Shown here: piece after piece, positions 1 to 7,303 of the stretch | Layout: each line of letters opens with the position of its first letter | Position numbering within the stretch: the first letter of the stretch is position 1 | Assembly (NCBI GenBank): GCA_015056265.1 | Contig: SVGR01000015.1 | Span: forward strand, 1-32,584 | Reading direction: 5' to 3' | Length of the DNA stretch: 32,584 bases | Source: Clostridiales bacterium | GTDB lineage: Bacteria > Bacillota > Clostridia > Christensenellales > Aristaeellaceae | Notes under the pieces: generated by a model | The model's input: only the letters and a program-made list of their open reading frames with translations | Database searches by the model: none | Told to the model about the DNA's origin: nothing | Made by a program: the position numbers and the translations under genes

Positions 1-42
1 GTGATTTTCAGTCACATGCTCTACCAACTGAGCTACCAAGGC
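1..42 (-). tRNA. tRNA-Phe (GAA), 3' part cut off by the window edge
   Basis: On the minus strand the sequence shows an acceptor 5' arm GCCTTGG, the TA at positions 8-9, a D arm with GCTC/GAGC, and an anticodon stem-loop TGTGA-CTGAAAA-TCAC with anticodon GAA. The T arm and acceptor 3' strand lie left of base 1. It is first from the left in a three-tRNA cluster and is transcribed last. Confidence 0.9.
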
Positions 43-47
43 AAATA

Positions 48-125
48 TGGCGACCCGGAAGGGGCTCGAACCCTCGACCTCCAGCGTGACAGGCTGGCAT
101 TCTAAACCGACTGAACTACCGGGCC
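48..125 (-). tRNA. tRNA-Asp (GTC)
   Basis: Full cloverleaf on the minus strand. Acceptor strand GGCCCGG pairs with CCGGGTC (one G-T pair), the anticodon loop is CTGTCAC (GTC), the T loop is GGTTCGAGCC, and CCA is encoded. It is 5 bases from tRNA-Phe and 6 bases from tRNA-Val, so the three are surely one transcript. Confidence 0.96.
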
Positions 126-131
126 ATTTTG

Positions 132-207
132 TGGTGGGAACAATAGGGCTCGAACCTATGACCCTCTGCTTGTAAGGCAGATGCTCTCCCAGCTGAGCTA
201 TGCTCCC
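132..207 (-). tRNA. tRNA-Val (TAC)
   Basis: Minus-strand cloverleaf of 76 nt with encoded CCA. The acceptor strand GGGAGCA pairs with TGTTCCC, the anticodon stem-loop is CTGCC-TTACAA-GCAG (anticodon TAC) and the T loop is GGTTCGAGCC. It is the first tRNA after the promoter at 240-268. Confidence 0.96.
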
Positions 208-239
208 TCGTCTTGCACACCATGCGCGGGACGATGTAT

Positions 240-268
240 ATAATATCTCATTTAGCACCGCTTGTCAA
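240..268 (-). promoter_or_regulatory. sigma-A promoter of the Val-Asp-Phe tRNA cluster
   Basis: On the minus strand a perfect -35 TTGACA (268-263) and a -10 TATTAT (245-240) are separated by 17 bases. Transcription would start about 25 bases before tRNA-Val. This near-consensus strength is normal for tRNA operons. Confidence 0.88.
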
Positions 269-326
269 GAGGATTTTTTCAAAAATTTTGATATTTTTGA
301 AATTTTCTTTTGTTCTTCTCCTTTTC

Positions 327-355
327 TTGCGGGCACTCTCCGTATATGCTATAAT
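327..355 (+). promoter_or_regulatory. promoter of the LCP-like gene and fruK-like gene
   Basis: A -35 TTGCGG (327-332), a 17-base spacer and a perfect -10 TATAAT (350-355) preceded by the extended TGC. The start site would fall about 23 bases before the GGGAGG ribosome site at 374-379. It is divergent from the tRNA promoter. Confidence 0.82.
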
Positions 356-384
356 ATCATCAGATATTTCAATGGGAGGCCGGA

Positions 385-1269
385 ATGAAACATTTTTTAT
401 GTGGGCTGACCGCCCTTTTGATGCTGTGTTCCTTTGTCTACGCCCAGGCACATCACATCTGGACTGAAGAAGAAACCATATCCCTGATCAAGGCCCTGGA
501 TGCCCATACAATGATCTATGCCCCTGCAGAAAAGCGAATAATTACCACCCAGCGGGATTTATGTGATATCCAAGGCCTAGACGAAAGGCGGCTGAACATC
601 CTGCTGATGAGCAGCAACGCCCCCGATATGCGGGAAAATTTCGGCAAGGCAGAAGCCATTCTCATCCTCTCCCTCCACATGGATACCGGGGAAATGCGGC
701 TGCTGTCCCTGCAGGCGGATGCCCTAATCACCGTGGACAAGCTGCCTATTCCCATCCCCCTGAAATATGTGGCATGCTTTGGCGGGCCCAATCTGATGAT
801 ACGCACCCTGAACCAGACCCTGGGGCTAAACATCCGCCGTTACTGCGCCGTAAACATGCAGGCATTTGCCGCCTGTGTGGACGCCCTCAATGGCATTCCT
901 CTTTCACTGACCGAGGAAGAACAACTGTCCCTGGGGCTGGACAATCCCCCCCAATACCTTACCGGAAATCAGGCCTATCAGTTTATCCGCTCCGCCAAAG
1001 GCAGCGGAACGGCGGGGCGGGCCATTCGGGTGATGCAAAGCGCTGGACGGCGTCTGATAGATACCTTTTCTCTGGGCACAGCCCTGCATCTGGCCGGAGC
1101 GCTGCTTCCCCTTATCGACTGCAATCTGAATATGATTGATATTGGCCGGCTGCTGGGGGCCTTCCTGAGGAACAGCGGCTTCACCCCTCACTCCCTGGGA
1201 GCCGAAGAGCCCATAATAAATCAGCGGCCATATGTCCATGCATTTCTTTACGGGGAGGAAAATCCATGA
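385..1269 (+). CDS. LytR-CpsA-Psr (LCP) fold protein with a degenerate active site
   Basis: This is a 294-residue exported or membrane-anchored protein. Its first 22 residues are a hydrophobic signal segment ending in AQA. The core follows the LCP pattern: an LNILLMSS strand, a block ending LLSLQADALI, a GGPNLMIRTLNQTLGL helix, VDALNGIPLSL, LTGNQAYQFIR and AGRAIRVMQ. LCP enzymes attach wall teichoic acids or capsule polymers to peptidoglycan. Their signature gRaDT and PRD elements appear here as GKAEA and QAD, and the late D-x-GR element reads TAGR. The usual phosphate-binding Arg/Asp set is therefore largely missing, and a non-catalytic role is likely. The start is fixed by GGGAGG six bases upstream of the ATG. 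The stop overlaps the next start (ATGA), so the two genes are translationally coupled. Confidence 0.7.
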   Translation: MKHFLCGLTALLMLCSFVYAQAHHIWTEEETISLIKALDAHTMIYAPAEKRIITTQRDLCDIQGLDERRLNILLMSSNAPDMRENFGKAEAILILSLHMDTGEMRLLSLQADALITVDKLPIPIPLKYVACFGGPNLMIRTLNQTLGLNIRRYCAVNMQAFAACVDALNGIPLSLTEEEQLSLGLDNPPQYLTGNQAYQFIRSAKGSGTAGRAIRVMQSAGRRLIDTFSLGTALHLAGALLPLIDCNLNMIDIGRLLGAFLRNSGFTPHSLGAEEPIINQRPYVHAFLYGEENP

Positions 1270-2189
1270 TCACTGTATTATCCCTCAATCCCTGCTGGGA
1301 CAAAGCCATGACGCTGGATCGATTCGATCCCAGCGCCCCCAACCGGGTAGATGTAGCCAGAATGGATCTGGGAGGCAAAGGGGTGAATGTAGCCCGGGTG
1401 CTGGCTGCATTTCCGGGGAATTATCAGCTGGCAGGCTTTGACTTCCGGGGTGCACCCATCGCCGCTTCCCTCTCTCCCCTGCTGCCCTGCCGACTGATTG
1501 CAACAGACGGGGAATTGCGGGTTAATCTGAAAATTCGGGAGAACAACGGCCACACCATCGAAATCAATGAGCGGGGCGCGGCGGTGGACGCCGATACCCT
1601 GGCCCGGATGGAGCGGCTTATGCTGGATGCCTGCCAGCCAGGGGATTGGGCAGCTCTCTGCGGCAGCCTGCCCCCCGGTGTCCCGGCGGATACCTATGCC
1701 CGGCTGTGCCTGGCCCTGAAGGAAAAGGGATGCTATGTAGCGATAGATTGCGACGGTCCCGCTCTCATTGCCGCCTTGAGTGCAGGCCCCCATCTGATCA
1801 AGCCCAACGCCCAGGAGTTTTGTGCCCTTACCGGCGTTTCTCCAGAAGCTGAAGAGGCCGCCCTCTCTGCCTGCCGCACCCTGCATCAAAAAGGCGTGGG
1901 CATGATCTGCCTGTCCCGGGGACCGGAAGGGGCGCTGCTCTCCGCCCCGGATTTCGCCTTTTCTGCCAATGCGGCGGCTGTACCGGTGCTGGGTGTACAG
2001 GGAGCCGGGGATTCCATGCTGGCAGGACTATTGATCGCCCTGGACCGCGGGGATCCTCCTGACGAAGCGCTTCGCTTTGCCTCCGCTGCGGCAGGCGCTT
2101 CGGTAATGCGACCGGGCACACTGCTGTGCCGCAGGGTGGATGCCGATGCCCTGCTGCCCTCCATTCCCCTTCCCAAACGCTGTTTTTAA
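1266..2189 (+). CDS. fruK: PfkB-family sugar kinase, 1-phosphofructokinase/tagatose-6-phosphate kinase type
   Basis: This 307-residue cytosolic kinase belongs to the PfkB (ribokinase) family. Family hallmarks are the N-terminal TLNP-like motif (LSLNPCWDKA), GGKGVNVARVL near residues 37-47, CGSLPPGVP, KPNAQEFCALTG and the catalytic GAGDSMLAG late in the protein. These match FruK/LacC enzymes, which phosphorylate fructose-1-phosphate or tagatose-6-phosphate at the expense of ATP. No PTS permease, DeoR regulator or aldolase lies beside it, so the substrate is not settled by context and the gene symbol is tentative. It overlaps the LCP-like gene by four bases, with a ribosome site (GGGGAGG) inside that gene, and shares its promoter. 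The pairing of a wall-polymer-type protein with a hexose-phosphate kinase is unusual. Confidence 0.82.
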   Translation: MITVLSLNPCWDKAMTLDRFDPSAPNRVDVARMDLGGKGVNVARVLAAFPGNYQLAGFDFRGAPIAASLSPLLPCRLIATDGELRVNLKIRENNGHTIEINERGAAVDADTLARMERLMLDACQPGDWAALCGSLPPGVPADTYARLCLALKEKGCYVAIDCDGPALIAALSAGPHLIKPNAQEFCALTGVSPEAEEAALSACRTLHQKGVGMICLSRGPEGALLSAPDFAFSANAAAVPVLGVQGAGDSMLAGLLIALDRGDPPDEALRFASAAAGASVMRPGTLLCRRVDADALLPSIPLPKRCF

Positions 2190-2200
2190 TTTGTGCTTTT

Positions 2201-2236
2201 CCCCGAGAAGCCTTGCACGGCCTCCGGGGATTTCTT
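2201..2236 (+). terminator. probable terminator after the fruK-like gene
   Basis: A GC-rich hairpin starts 12 bases after the stop (CCCC-GAG-aa-GCC, loop ttgcac, GGC-CTC-c-GGGG) and is followed by ATTTCTTAT. The tail is only moderately T-rich. Its loop contains the -35 box of the lysA promoter, so terminator and promoter overlap. Confidence 0.5.
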
Positions 2237-2241
2237 ATAAT
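2213..2241 (+). promoter_or_regulatory. lysA promoter
   Basis: TTGCAC (2213-2218), 17 bases, then a perfect TATAAT (2236-2241). The -10 box overlaps an in-frame ATG at 2240. If the promoter is used, that ATG is not in the transcript and the GTG at 2285 becomes the lysA start. Confidence 0.72.
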
Positions 2242-2284
2242 GAAGCATGGAAATCATGAATATACACAAAAGGATGTTTTTACC

Positions 2285-3520
2285 GTGCCTAATTTTTCTC
2301 TCCCCGACAGCGTATTTCAAGCGGCCGCCAGCCGCTTTCCCACCCCCTTCCATCTCTATGATGAGAAGGGCATCCGGGATCGTGCCCGGGCCATGAACGC
2401 CGCATTTTCCTGGGCGCCCAATTTTAAGGAATACTTTGCTGTCAAGGCCTTGCCCAATCCCCATATCCTGAAAATCTTCCAGGAAGAAGGCTGCGGATTG
2501 GATTGCTCCAGCGAATGCGAACTGCTCCTGGCGGAGCGGCTGGGCATGCAGGGCGATGATATCATGTTCAGCGCCAATGCCATGCCTCCTGCCGAATTTG
2601 CCCATGCCCGTGCCCTGGGGGCCATCGTCAATCTGGATGATATCAGCGATATTGATACCCTGGCGGAAAACGGGGGCATTCCGGAATTAGTATGCGCCCG
2701 GTATAATCCCGGCGGGGATTTCACCTTGGGCACCTCCATCATGGGCAGTCCAGGGGAATCCAAATACGGCTGGACCCGGAAACAGATGACAGAGGGCTTC
2801 CTTCGGCTGAAGGAAATGGGGGTAAAGCGCTTCGGCCTGCATGCCTTCCTGGCCAGCAATACCACCGATAATACCTACTATCCCAAGCTTTCCGGCATCC
2901 TCTTCGAACTGGGCGCCGCCCTGGAAAAGGAATGCGGCCTGCAATTGGATTTTGTCAATCTCTCCGGCGGCGTGGGCATCCCCTACCGTCCCGATCAGGC
3001 GGCGGCGGATATCGCCATGATCGGCGAAGGCGTCCGTCAGGAATACATCCGCGTCTTTGGCGATCCTGCTTCCTCCCACGTGGGCATCAAGACGGAGCTG
3101 GGCCGCTTCATGACCGGTCCCAACGGCTGGCTGCTGACCCGGGCCATCCATGAAAAAGATATCCACAAGCGGTATCTGGGGGTGGACGCCTGTGCATCCA
3201 ATCTGATGCGGCCGGCCATGTACGGGGCCTATCATCACATCCATATCTGCGGCAAGCGGGATGCTGCCACAGATACCCTCTATGACGTGACCGGCTGTCT
3301 GTGCGAAAACAACGATAAATTTGCCGTGGACCGGTGGCTGCCCCGGGTAGACAAGGGGGATCTGATGGTGATCCACGATACCGGCGCCCATGGCTTCGCC
3401 ATGGGATATCAGTATAACGGCCGCCTGCGCAGCGCTGAAGTGCTCTATACGGAGGATGGGGATTTCCGCCTCATCCGGCGCGCCGAAACCCCGGAAGATT
3501 ATTTTGCCACTTTGCTGTAA
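2285..3520 (+). CDS. lysA: diaminopimelate decarboxylase
   Basis: LysA removes CO2 from meso-diaminopimelate to give lysine, using PLP (alanine racemase fold type III). Visible landmarks are TPFHLYDEKG, the PLP lysine in EYFAVKALPNP (K54 from the GTG start), the glycine-rich VNLSGGVGIPYRP phosphate site, CLCENNDKFA (the CE..D active-site segment), and DTGAHGFAMGYQYN near the C terminus. From GTG 2285 it has 411 residues, close to the family norm. I chose GTG because AAAGGA lies 11 bases upstream and the promoter's -10 overlaps the alternative ATG at 2240, which would add 15 residues. A longer in-frame ATG at 2126 lies inside the upstream kinase gene and is unlikely. It forms its own transcription unit, ended by a strong terminator. 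Confidence 0.9.
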   Translation: MPNFSLPDSVFQAAASRFPTPFHLYDEKGIRDRARAMNAAFSWAPNFKEYFAVKALPNPHILKIFQEEGCGLDCSSECELLLAERLGMQGDDIMFSANAMPPAEFAHARALGAIVNLDDISDIDTLAENGGIPELVCARYNPGGDFTLGTSIMGSPGESKYGWTRKQMTEGFLRLKEMGVKRFGLHAFLASNTTDNTYYPKLSGILFELGAALEKECGLQLDFVNLSGGVGIPYRPDQAAADIAMIGEGVRQEYIRVFGDPASSHVGIKTELGRFMTGPNGWLLTRAIHEKDIHKRYLGVDACASNLMRPAMYGAYHHIHICGKRDAATDTLYDVTGCLCENNDKFAVDRWLPRVDKGDLMVIHDTGAHGFAMGYQYNGRLRSAEVLYTEDGDFRLIRRAETPEDYFATLL

Positions 3521-3532
3521 TATTCTATATGA

Positions 3533-3579
3533 AAACAGGCTTTCCCGGCGTATCTTCTGCCTGGAAAGCCTGTTTTTTT
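3533..3579 (+). terminator. bidirectional terminator between lysA and the HD gene
   Basis: A perfect 13-bp stem (AAACAGGCTTTCC with GGAAAGCCTGTTT) is followed by a seven-T run on the plus strand and by TTTT on the minus strand. It serves the converging lysA and HD-domain genes; the HD stop codon lies inside the T tract. Confidence 0.92.
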
Positions 3580-4135
3580 ATGCCACATTTTCACTGGCGC
3601 GCATGGCCAGGATGGTACGCTCCATCAGCGTCTCCATGTCCCAGCCCAGCATATCCGCCCCCTGCTGAATGATCTCCCGGGAGCAGCCGGCAGCAAAGCG
3701 TTTATCCTTGAATTTCTTCTTCAGGGAACTGACCTCCAGATCATTTACGCTCCTGGAAGGACGCATGGCCGCGGCAGCGCCGATCAGGCCCGTCAGTTCA
3801 TCGCAAGCGAAAAGCACCTTTTCCATCTCATGAACGGGCGCAATATCCACATGAATTCCGTAGCAGTGACTGGCGGTGGAGCGAATGATGCGCTCATCCA
3901 TGCCCATTTCCCGCATCATTTCCTGGCTCCTCAAGCAATGCTCCTCCGGATACTTTTCATAATCCAGATCGTGAAGAATGCCCACGGCTTGCCAGTAATC
4001 CTTTTCCTCGCCGTAGCCCAATTGATCGGCAAACCAGGCCAGCACATCCCCTACGATGCGGCCATGCATGCGCAAAAATTCCCCTTCATTATGCTGATAT
4101 AGAATATCCAGTGCCTGTGCCGGTGTCGGAATCAT
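3578..4135 (-). CDS. HD-domain phosphohydrolase-like protein
   Basis: A cytosolic HD-superfamily protein of 185 residues. The metal-binding pattern is visible: a first His in MHGRIVGDV, the HD pair in GILHDLDYEKYPEEH, a His in ASHCYG, and a late Asp in CDELTGL. Small HD proteins of this kind hydrolyse phosphate esters or nucleotides, but the sequence does not reveal the substrate. Start choice: ATG at 4135 is preceded by GGAGGAG six bases upstream, while the in-frame ATG at 4150 would place that ribosome site inside the coding region. It begins about 31 bases after the cysK stop and is presumably the second gene of the cysK transcript. A functional link to cysteine synthesis is not evident. 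Confidence 0.82.
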   Translation of the reverse strand: MIPTPAQALDILYQHNEGEFLRMHGRIVGDVLAWFADQLGYGEEKDYWQAVGILHDLDYEKYPEEHCLRSQEMMREMGMDERIIRSTASHCYGIHVDIAPVHEMEKVLFACDELTGLIGAAAAMRPSRSVNDLEVSSLKKKFKDKRFAAGCSREIIQQGADMLGWDMETLMERTILAMRASENVA

Positions 4136-4166
4136 GTTTTTCTCCTCCATATATCATTTTTCAGCC

Positions 4167-5102
4167 TTATGCATCAAATAATCCCGTAGACAGGTATCTT
4201 TCCCCCGTATCGGGCAGCAGTGCCACAATGGTTTTGCCCGCATTTTCCGGACGCATGATCCATGCGATAGCCCCCTGCAGCGCAGCGCCGGAGGAAATGC
4301 CGCAGAGCAGCCCTTCCTTTTGTGCCAGCATCCGGGCGGCAGCATAGGCGTCCTCCGTTTTCACTGCCATCACTTCATCAATAATGGATGCATCCAGCGT
4401 GCCGGGTACAAAACCCGCGCCAATGCCCTGAATGCCGTGGGGGCCAGGCTTGCCGCCGGATAAAACCGGGGAATCCAAGGGCTCTGCTGCGATAATCTTC
4501 ACCAACGGGTTTTTCTCTTTCAAATAACACCCAACGCCGGTGACAGTGCCGCCAGTACCCACCCCTGCAATGAAGGCGTCCATCTCCCCTGCCGTATCCC
4601 GCCATATCTCGGGGCCGGTGGTTACATAGTGGGCCCGGGCGTTTGCCGCATTGCTAAACTGATCGGGGATGAAACCGCCGGGGATTGTAGCGGCCAATTC
4701 TTTTGCCTTGTCGATGGCCCCCTGCATGCCCTGTGCCCCCGGAGTCAATACCACTTCCGCTCCATATGCCCGCATCAGCTGCTGCCGCTCCCTGCTCATG
4801 GAATCAGGCATCACAATAACGGCCCGGTAGCCCCGAAGGGCAGCAATCATGGCCAATCCCACCCCTGTATTGCCGGATGTAGGCTCAATGATCACGCCCT
4901 CCGGCTTCAGCAGGCCCTTCTCCTCCGCGTCGTTGATCATGAAAAGGGCTGCCCTGTCCTTCACCGATCCCCCGGGATTGCCTCTCTCCAGCTTTACCAA
5001 AATGCGCCCGGGCAACGACAACATTTCCTCAATTCTCATGATTTCCATCAGCGGTGTTGCGCCAATGAGCCCCTCCGCCGAAGCCAATATTTTTTGCTGC
5101 AT
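4167..5102 (-). CDS. cysK: cysteine synthase (O-acetylserine sulfhydrylase)
   Basis: CysK joins O-acetylserine and sulfide to make cysteine, using PLP in the cytosol. Its 311 residues match the family length. The PLP lysine is K48 in GNPGGSVKDR, the PTSGNTG substrate loop spans residues 74-80, GVGTGGTVTG binds the cofactor phosphate, and CGISSGAA lies near the C terminus. The ATG has GAGGA about eight bases upstream. It is read from a near-perfect promoter (5186-5157) and followed by the HD-domain gene. No serine acetyltransferase (cysE) is in the window, although the serine-forming serC and serA lie about 9 kb away. A cystathionine beta-synthase-type activity cannot be excluded from sequence alone. 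Confidence 0.94.
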   Translation of the reverse strand: MQQKILASAEGLIGATPLMEIMRIEEMLSLPGRILVKLERGNPGGSVKDRAALFMINDAEEKGLLKPEGVIIEPTSGNTGVGLAMIAALRGYRAVIVMPDSMSRERQQLMRAYGAEVVLTPGAQGMQGAIDKAKELAATIPGGFIPDQFSNAANARAHYVTTGPEIWRDTAGEMDAFIAGVGTGGTVTGVGCYLKEKNPLVKIIAAEPLDSPVLSGGKPGPHGIQGIGAGFVPGTLDASIIDEVMAVKTEDAYAAARMLAQKEGLLCGISSGAALQGAIAWIMRPENAGKTIVALLPDTGERYLSTGLFDA

Positions 5103-5156
5103 TTTACGTCCTCAATCTCGTTTCTTCCCATGGCAAAGCTTTATTCTTCCTTCAAA

Positions 5157-5186
5157 ATTATATGTCCCAAGGGCATTCCCTGTCAA
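5157..5186 (-). promoter_or_regulatory. cysK promoter
   Basis: Minus strand: a perfect -35 TTGACA (5186-5181), an 18-base spacer and a perfect -10 TATAAT (5162-5157). The leader would be about 50 bases, with no room for a T-box or S-box riboswitch. Confidence 0.88.
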
Positions 5187-5453
5187 TCACCTGCCACGAT
5201 TGAAAACAATAAAAATCCCCGGTTCAAAGAAAAGCGCCGGCATTTGCAAAAACGCCGTTTTTCACTACTAGCAAAAGTACTGCTTCTTTTAAAATAGAAA
5301 AGTAAAATTTTTGTCGTTTCCTTGCAGGAAAAAGGATGGTTGTGCAGAATAGTAGAATTTGGGTTAGGATGAAAGTTCTCTTATTTATGAGAAAGCTTTC
5401 ATATAAATAATCAAACCTTTATCACCAAAATGATCAGAATGGGGGAAAAGGGA
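5187..5453 (+). other. AT-rich leader region of the decarboxylase operon, with a hairpin at 5369-5402
   Basis: There is no credible coding sequence here. The stretch is clearly AT-richer than its neighbours. At 5369-5402 lies an imperfect inverted repeat: ATGAAAG pairs with CTTTCAT, then TTCTC pairs with GAGAA, around an eight-base AT loop, with two extra bases on the 3' side. It ends about 50 bases before the carboxyltransferase start, so it is placed as an operator or leader RNA element. No promoter here is good enough to call; the best weak candidate is TTGCAG-17-CAGAAT near 5320-5350. Confidence 0.5.
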
Positions 5454-6908
5454 ATGGATATGTCCGAACAGATGCAGGCTCTGGCAAAGGAAAAAGCCGC
5501 CATCCTGCAAGGCGATGCTCAGCGCATCGCCAAACAGCACGCCGACGGCAAGTGCACCGCCCGGGAGCGGGTTGCCAAGCTGTATGATGCGGGCAGTTTC
5601 GTGGAAATCGACGCCCTGCGCACCGGCAGCAATCTGGTGGCCGGCGTAGGCACGGTGAACGGTCAGGCCGTTTATTGCTTCGCTCAGGATTATGCGTCCA
5701 TGGGCGGCGCACTGACCAAGGAACAAGCTGAAAAGATTCTCAAGGTGCTGCGGATGGCCCGGGTAACCGGCGCTCCCGTGGTTGCCCTGCTGGACAGCGC
5801 CGGGGTGAAAATTGCCGAAGGCCCCTCCGCCCTGCCCGCCTATGCCGATATCCTGGCCGCCATGGCCCGTCTGTCCGGCGTATGCCCCATGATTGCCTGC
5901 GTAATGGGCCCCTGCCGGGGTATTTCCTCCCTGCTCACCCAGGTGTGCGATTTTACCATCCAGGTGAATAAGACCGGCGAAATCGCCCTGCACAGCGCCC
6001 TGGTGATGAATACCGAAAAGGGCAAGGAAAAGACCGCTCAGCAGCTCTTTGGCGCTGAAACCATGGAAAAGCAGGGCGCTGCAGCCCTCACCGCCCAGAG
6101 CGAAGAAGAGGCATTTGCCCTCATCGCCGCCCTCATTGATCTGCTGCCTGCCTGCAATATGGAGGACGCCCCCCTGATGCAGGAAGAGGATCTGAACCGC
6201 CAGCTGGTATGCGAAAACGCTGCCGACATTTCCTCCCTCATGGCCGATCTGGCCGATGGCAATCAGGTAATCGAGCTGTATAAGGCATACGGCAGCGCCG
6301 TAAAGGCCGCTCTGTGCCGCATCGGCGGCCGCACCGTAGGCCTGATCGCCACCGATTATGAAAAGGACGCCGGCCGTCTCACCGCCGACGACTGCCGCAA
6401 GGCTGCCCGTTTCGTGCGGCTGTGCGATTGTTATCACCTGCCGGTGATCACCCTGCTCAATACCGACGGCCTGACCGTTCCCTGCGTATGCGGCCAGGGC
6501 AATCTGATCAAGGCCGCCGCAGAGCTGGTCTATGCCTATGCGGAAGCCACTGCCCCCAAGATCAGCATCATCACCGGTAACGCCGTAGGCGCCGCTTATG
6601 TGGCCATGGGCGGAAAATCCGCCGCGGACTTCAGCTACGCCTGGCCCGCCGCCGTGATCGCCCCCCTCACCCAGGAAACCGCCGTACAGACCATGGATCA
6701 GGATAAGCTGCTGGCCGGCGAAAACCGCGCCGATCTGGAACAGCAGTATGCCATCGCCTGCGGCGCCCTGAACGCCGCCAAGGAAGGCATCGTAGATGAT
6801 GTAATTGATCCCAAGGAAACCCGCAAGTATATCATCGCCGCCCTGGAGCTGCTCTCCACCAAGCATGATGTGAACCTGCCCAAGAAGCACGGCAACCTGC
6901 CGCTGTAA
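5454..6908 (+). CDS. divergent MmdA-type carboxyltransferase (acyl-CoA carboxylase beta fold)
   Basis: This 484-residue protein has the two-half crotonase-type carboxyltransferase fold found in MmdA, GcdA, PccB and the transcarboxylase 12S subunit. The C half is clearly related (KAARFVRLCD, AYAEATAPKISIITGNAVGAAYVAM, SYAWPAAVIAP). The substrate motifs are altered: the family GGARIQEG reads SAGVKIAEG (114-123), MGPCAGG reads MGPCRGI (151-156), and DVPGF reads NTDGL (336-340). The oxyanion-hole glycines that hold the acyl-CoA thioester are therefore partly lost, and the substrate may not be methylmalonyl-CoA. Starts at ATG 5454 (GGGGGA 8 bases upstream) and ATG 5460 (AAAGGG 7 bases upstream) are both good; the in-frame ATG at 5430 has no ribosome site. 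It leads an operon with OadG, biotin carrier, OadB and OadA. Confidence 0.85.
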   Translation: MDMSEQMQALAKEKAAILQGDAQRIAKQHADGKCTARERVAKLYDAGSFVEIDALRTGSNLVAGVGTVNGQAVYCFAQDYASMGGALTKEQAEKILKVLRMARVTGAPVVALLDSAGVKIAEGPSALPAYADILAAMARLSGVCPMIACVMGPCRGISSLLTQVCDFTIQVNKTGEIALHSALVMNTEKGKEKTAQQLFGAETMEKQGAAALTAQSEEEAFALIAALIDLLPACNMEDAPLMQEEDLNRQLVCENAADISSLMADLADGNQVIELYKAYGSAVKAALCRIGGRTVGLIATDYEKDAGRLTADDCRKAARFVRLCDCYHLPVITLLNTDGLTVPCVCGQGNLIKAAAELVYAYAEATAPKISIITGNAVGAAYVAMGGKSAADFSYAWPAAVIAPLTQETAVQTMDQDKLLAGENRADLEQQYAIACGALNAAKEGIVDDVIDPKETRKYIIAALELLSTKHDVNLPKKHGNLPL

Positions 6909-6922
6909 GGGGAGGGAAAAGC

Positions 6923-7282
6923 ATGGATAGATTAATGCTCGGTCTTTCCACCACAGCCATCGGAATGCTGGTGGTGTTCTTCGGCCTGGTGATCCTGATC
7001 CTGTGCATTTCCGGGATGACGCTGATCACCGCCCGCAAGAAGAAGGAAAAGGCCTCCCCGAAGGCGGAAATCCCCGCCCAGCAGGAAATGGCCCCTGCCC
7101 CGGCGGAAGCCCCCGCCCAGGAAGAAAATGATGAACAGCTGATCGCCGTCATCACCGCCGCCATCGCCGCCGTATGGCAGAATGAGGAACAGGGCTTTGT
7201 GGTGCGCCGCATCAAGCGCAATCAAAGCAGCACCCCCCGCGCCCGGGCCGCCCGGGATGAACAGATTTTCAGCCGTCTGTAA
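6923..7282 (+). CDS. oadG: OadG-family gamma subunit of a Na+-pumping decarboxylase
   Basis: A 119-residue membrane protein with one N-terminal transmembrane helix (about residues 6-32, ending LILCISGM). A basic stretch (ARKKKEKA), an Ala/Pro/Glu-rich linker and a C-terminal cytosolic segment follow, including ITAAIAAVWQNEEQGFVVRRIK. This is the standard architecture of OadG/MmdD, which holds the carboxyltransferase to the membrane beta subunit and assists assembly. The ATG is preceded by GGGGAGGG six bases upstream and starts 14 bases after the carboxyltransferase stop. The divergent C terminus gives few family motifs, so the assignment rests on architecture plus operon position. Confidence 0.85.
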   Translation: MDRLMLGLSTTAIGMLVVFFGLVILILCISGMTLITARKKKEKASPKAEIPAQQEMAPAPAEAPAQEENDEQLIAVITAAIAAVWQNEEQGFVVRRIKRNQSSTPRARAARDEQIFSRL

Positions 7283-7303
7283 TTGAGAAGGGAGATTATC
7301 ATC

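Noticed and set aside
2126-2284. A longer LysA with a start at 2126.
   Set aside because: It would run 64 bases inside the upstream kinase gene without a ribosome site, and the lysA promoter lies downstream of it.
5385-6890. A roughly 500-codon open frame on the minus strand opposite the carboxyltransferase.
   Set aside because: Same low-complexity Gly/His/Ala composition and no ribosome site; it is the mirror of a well-supported gene.
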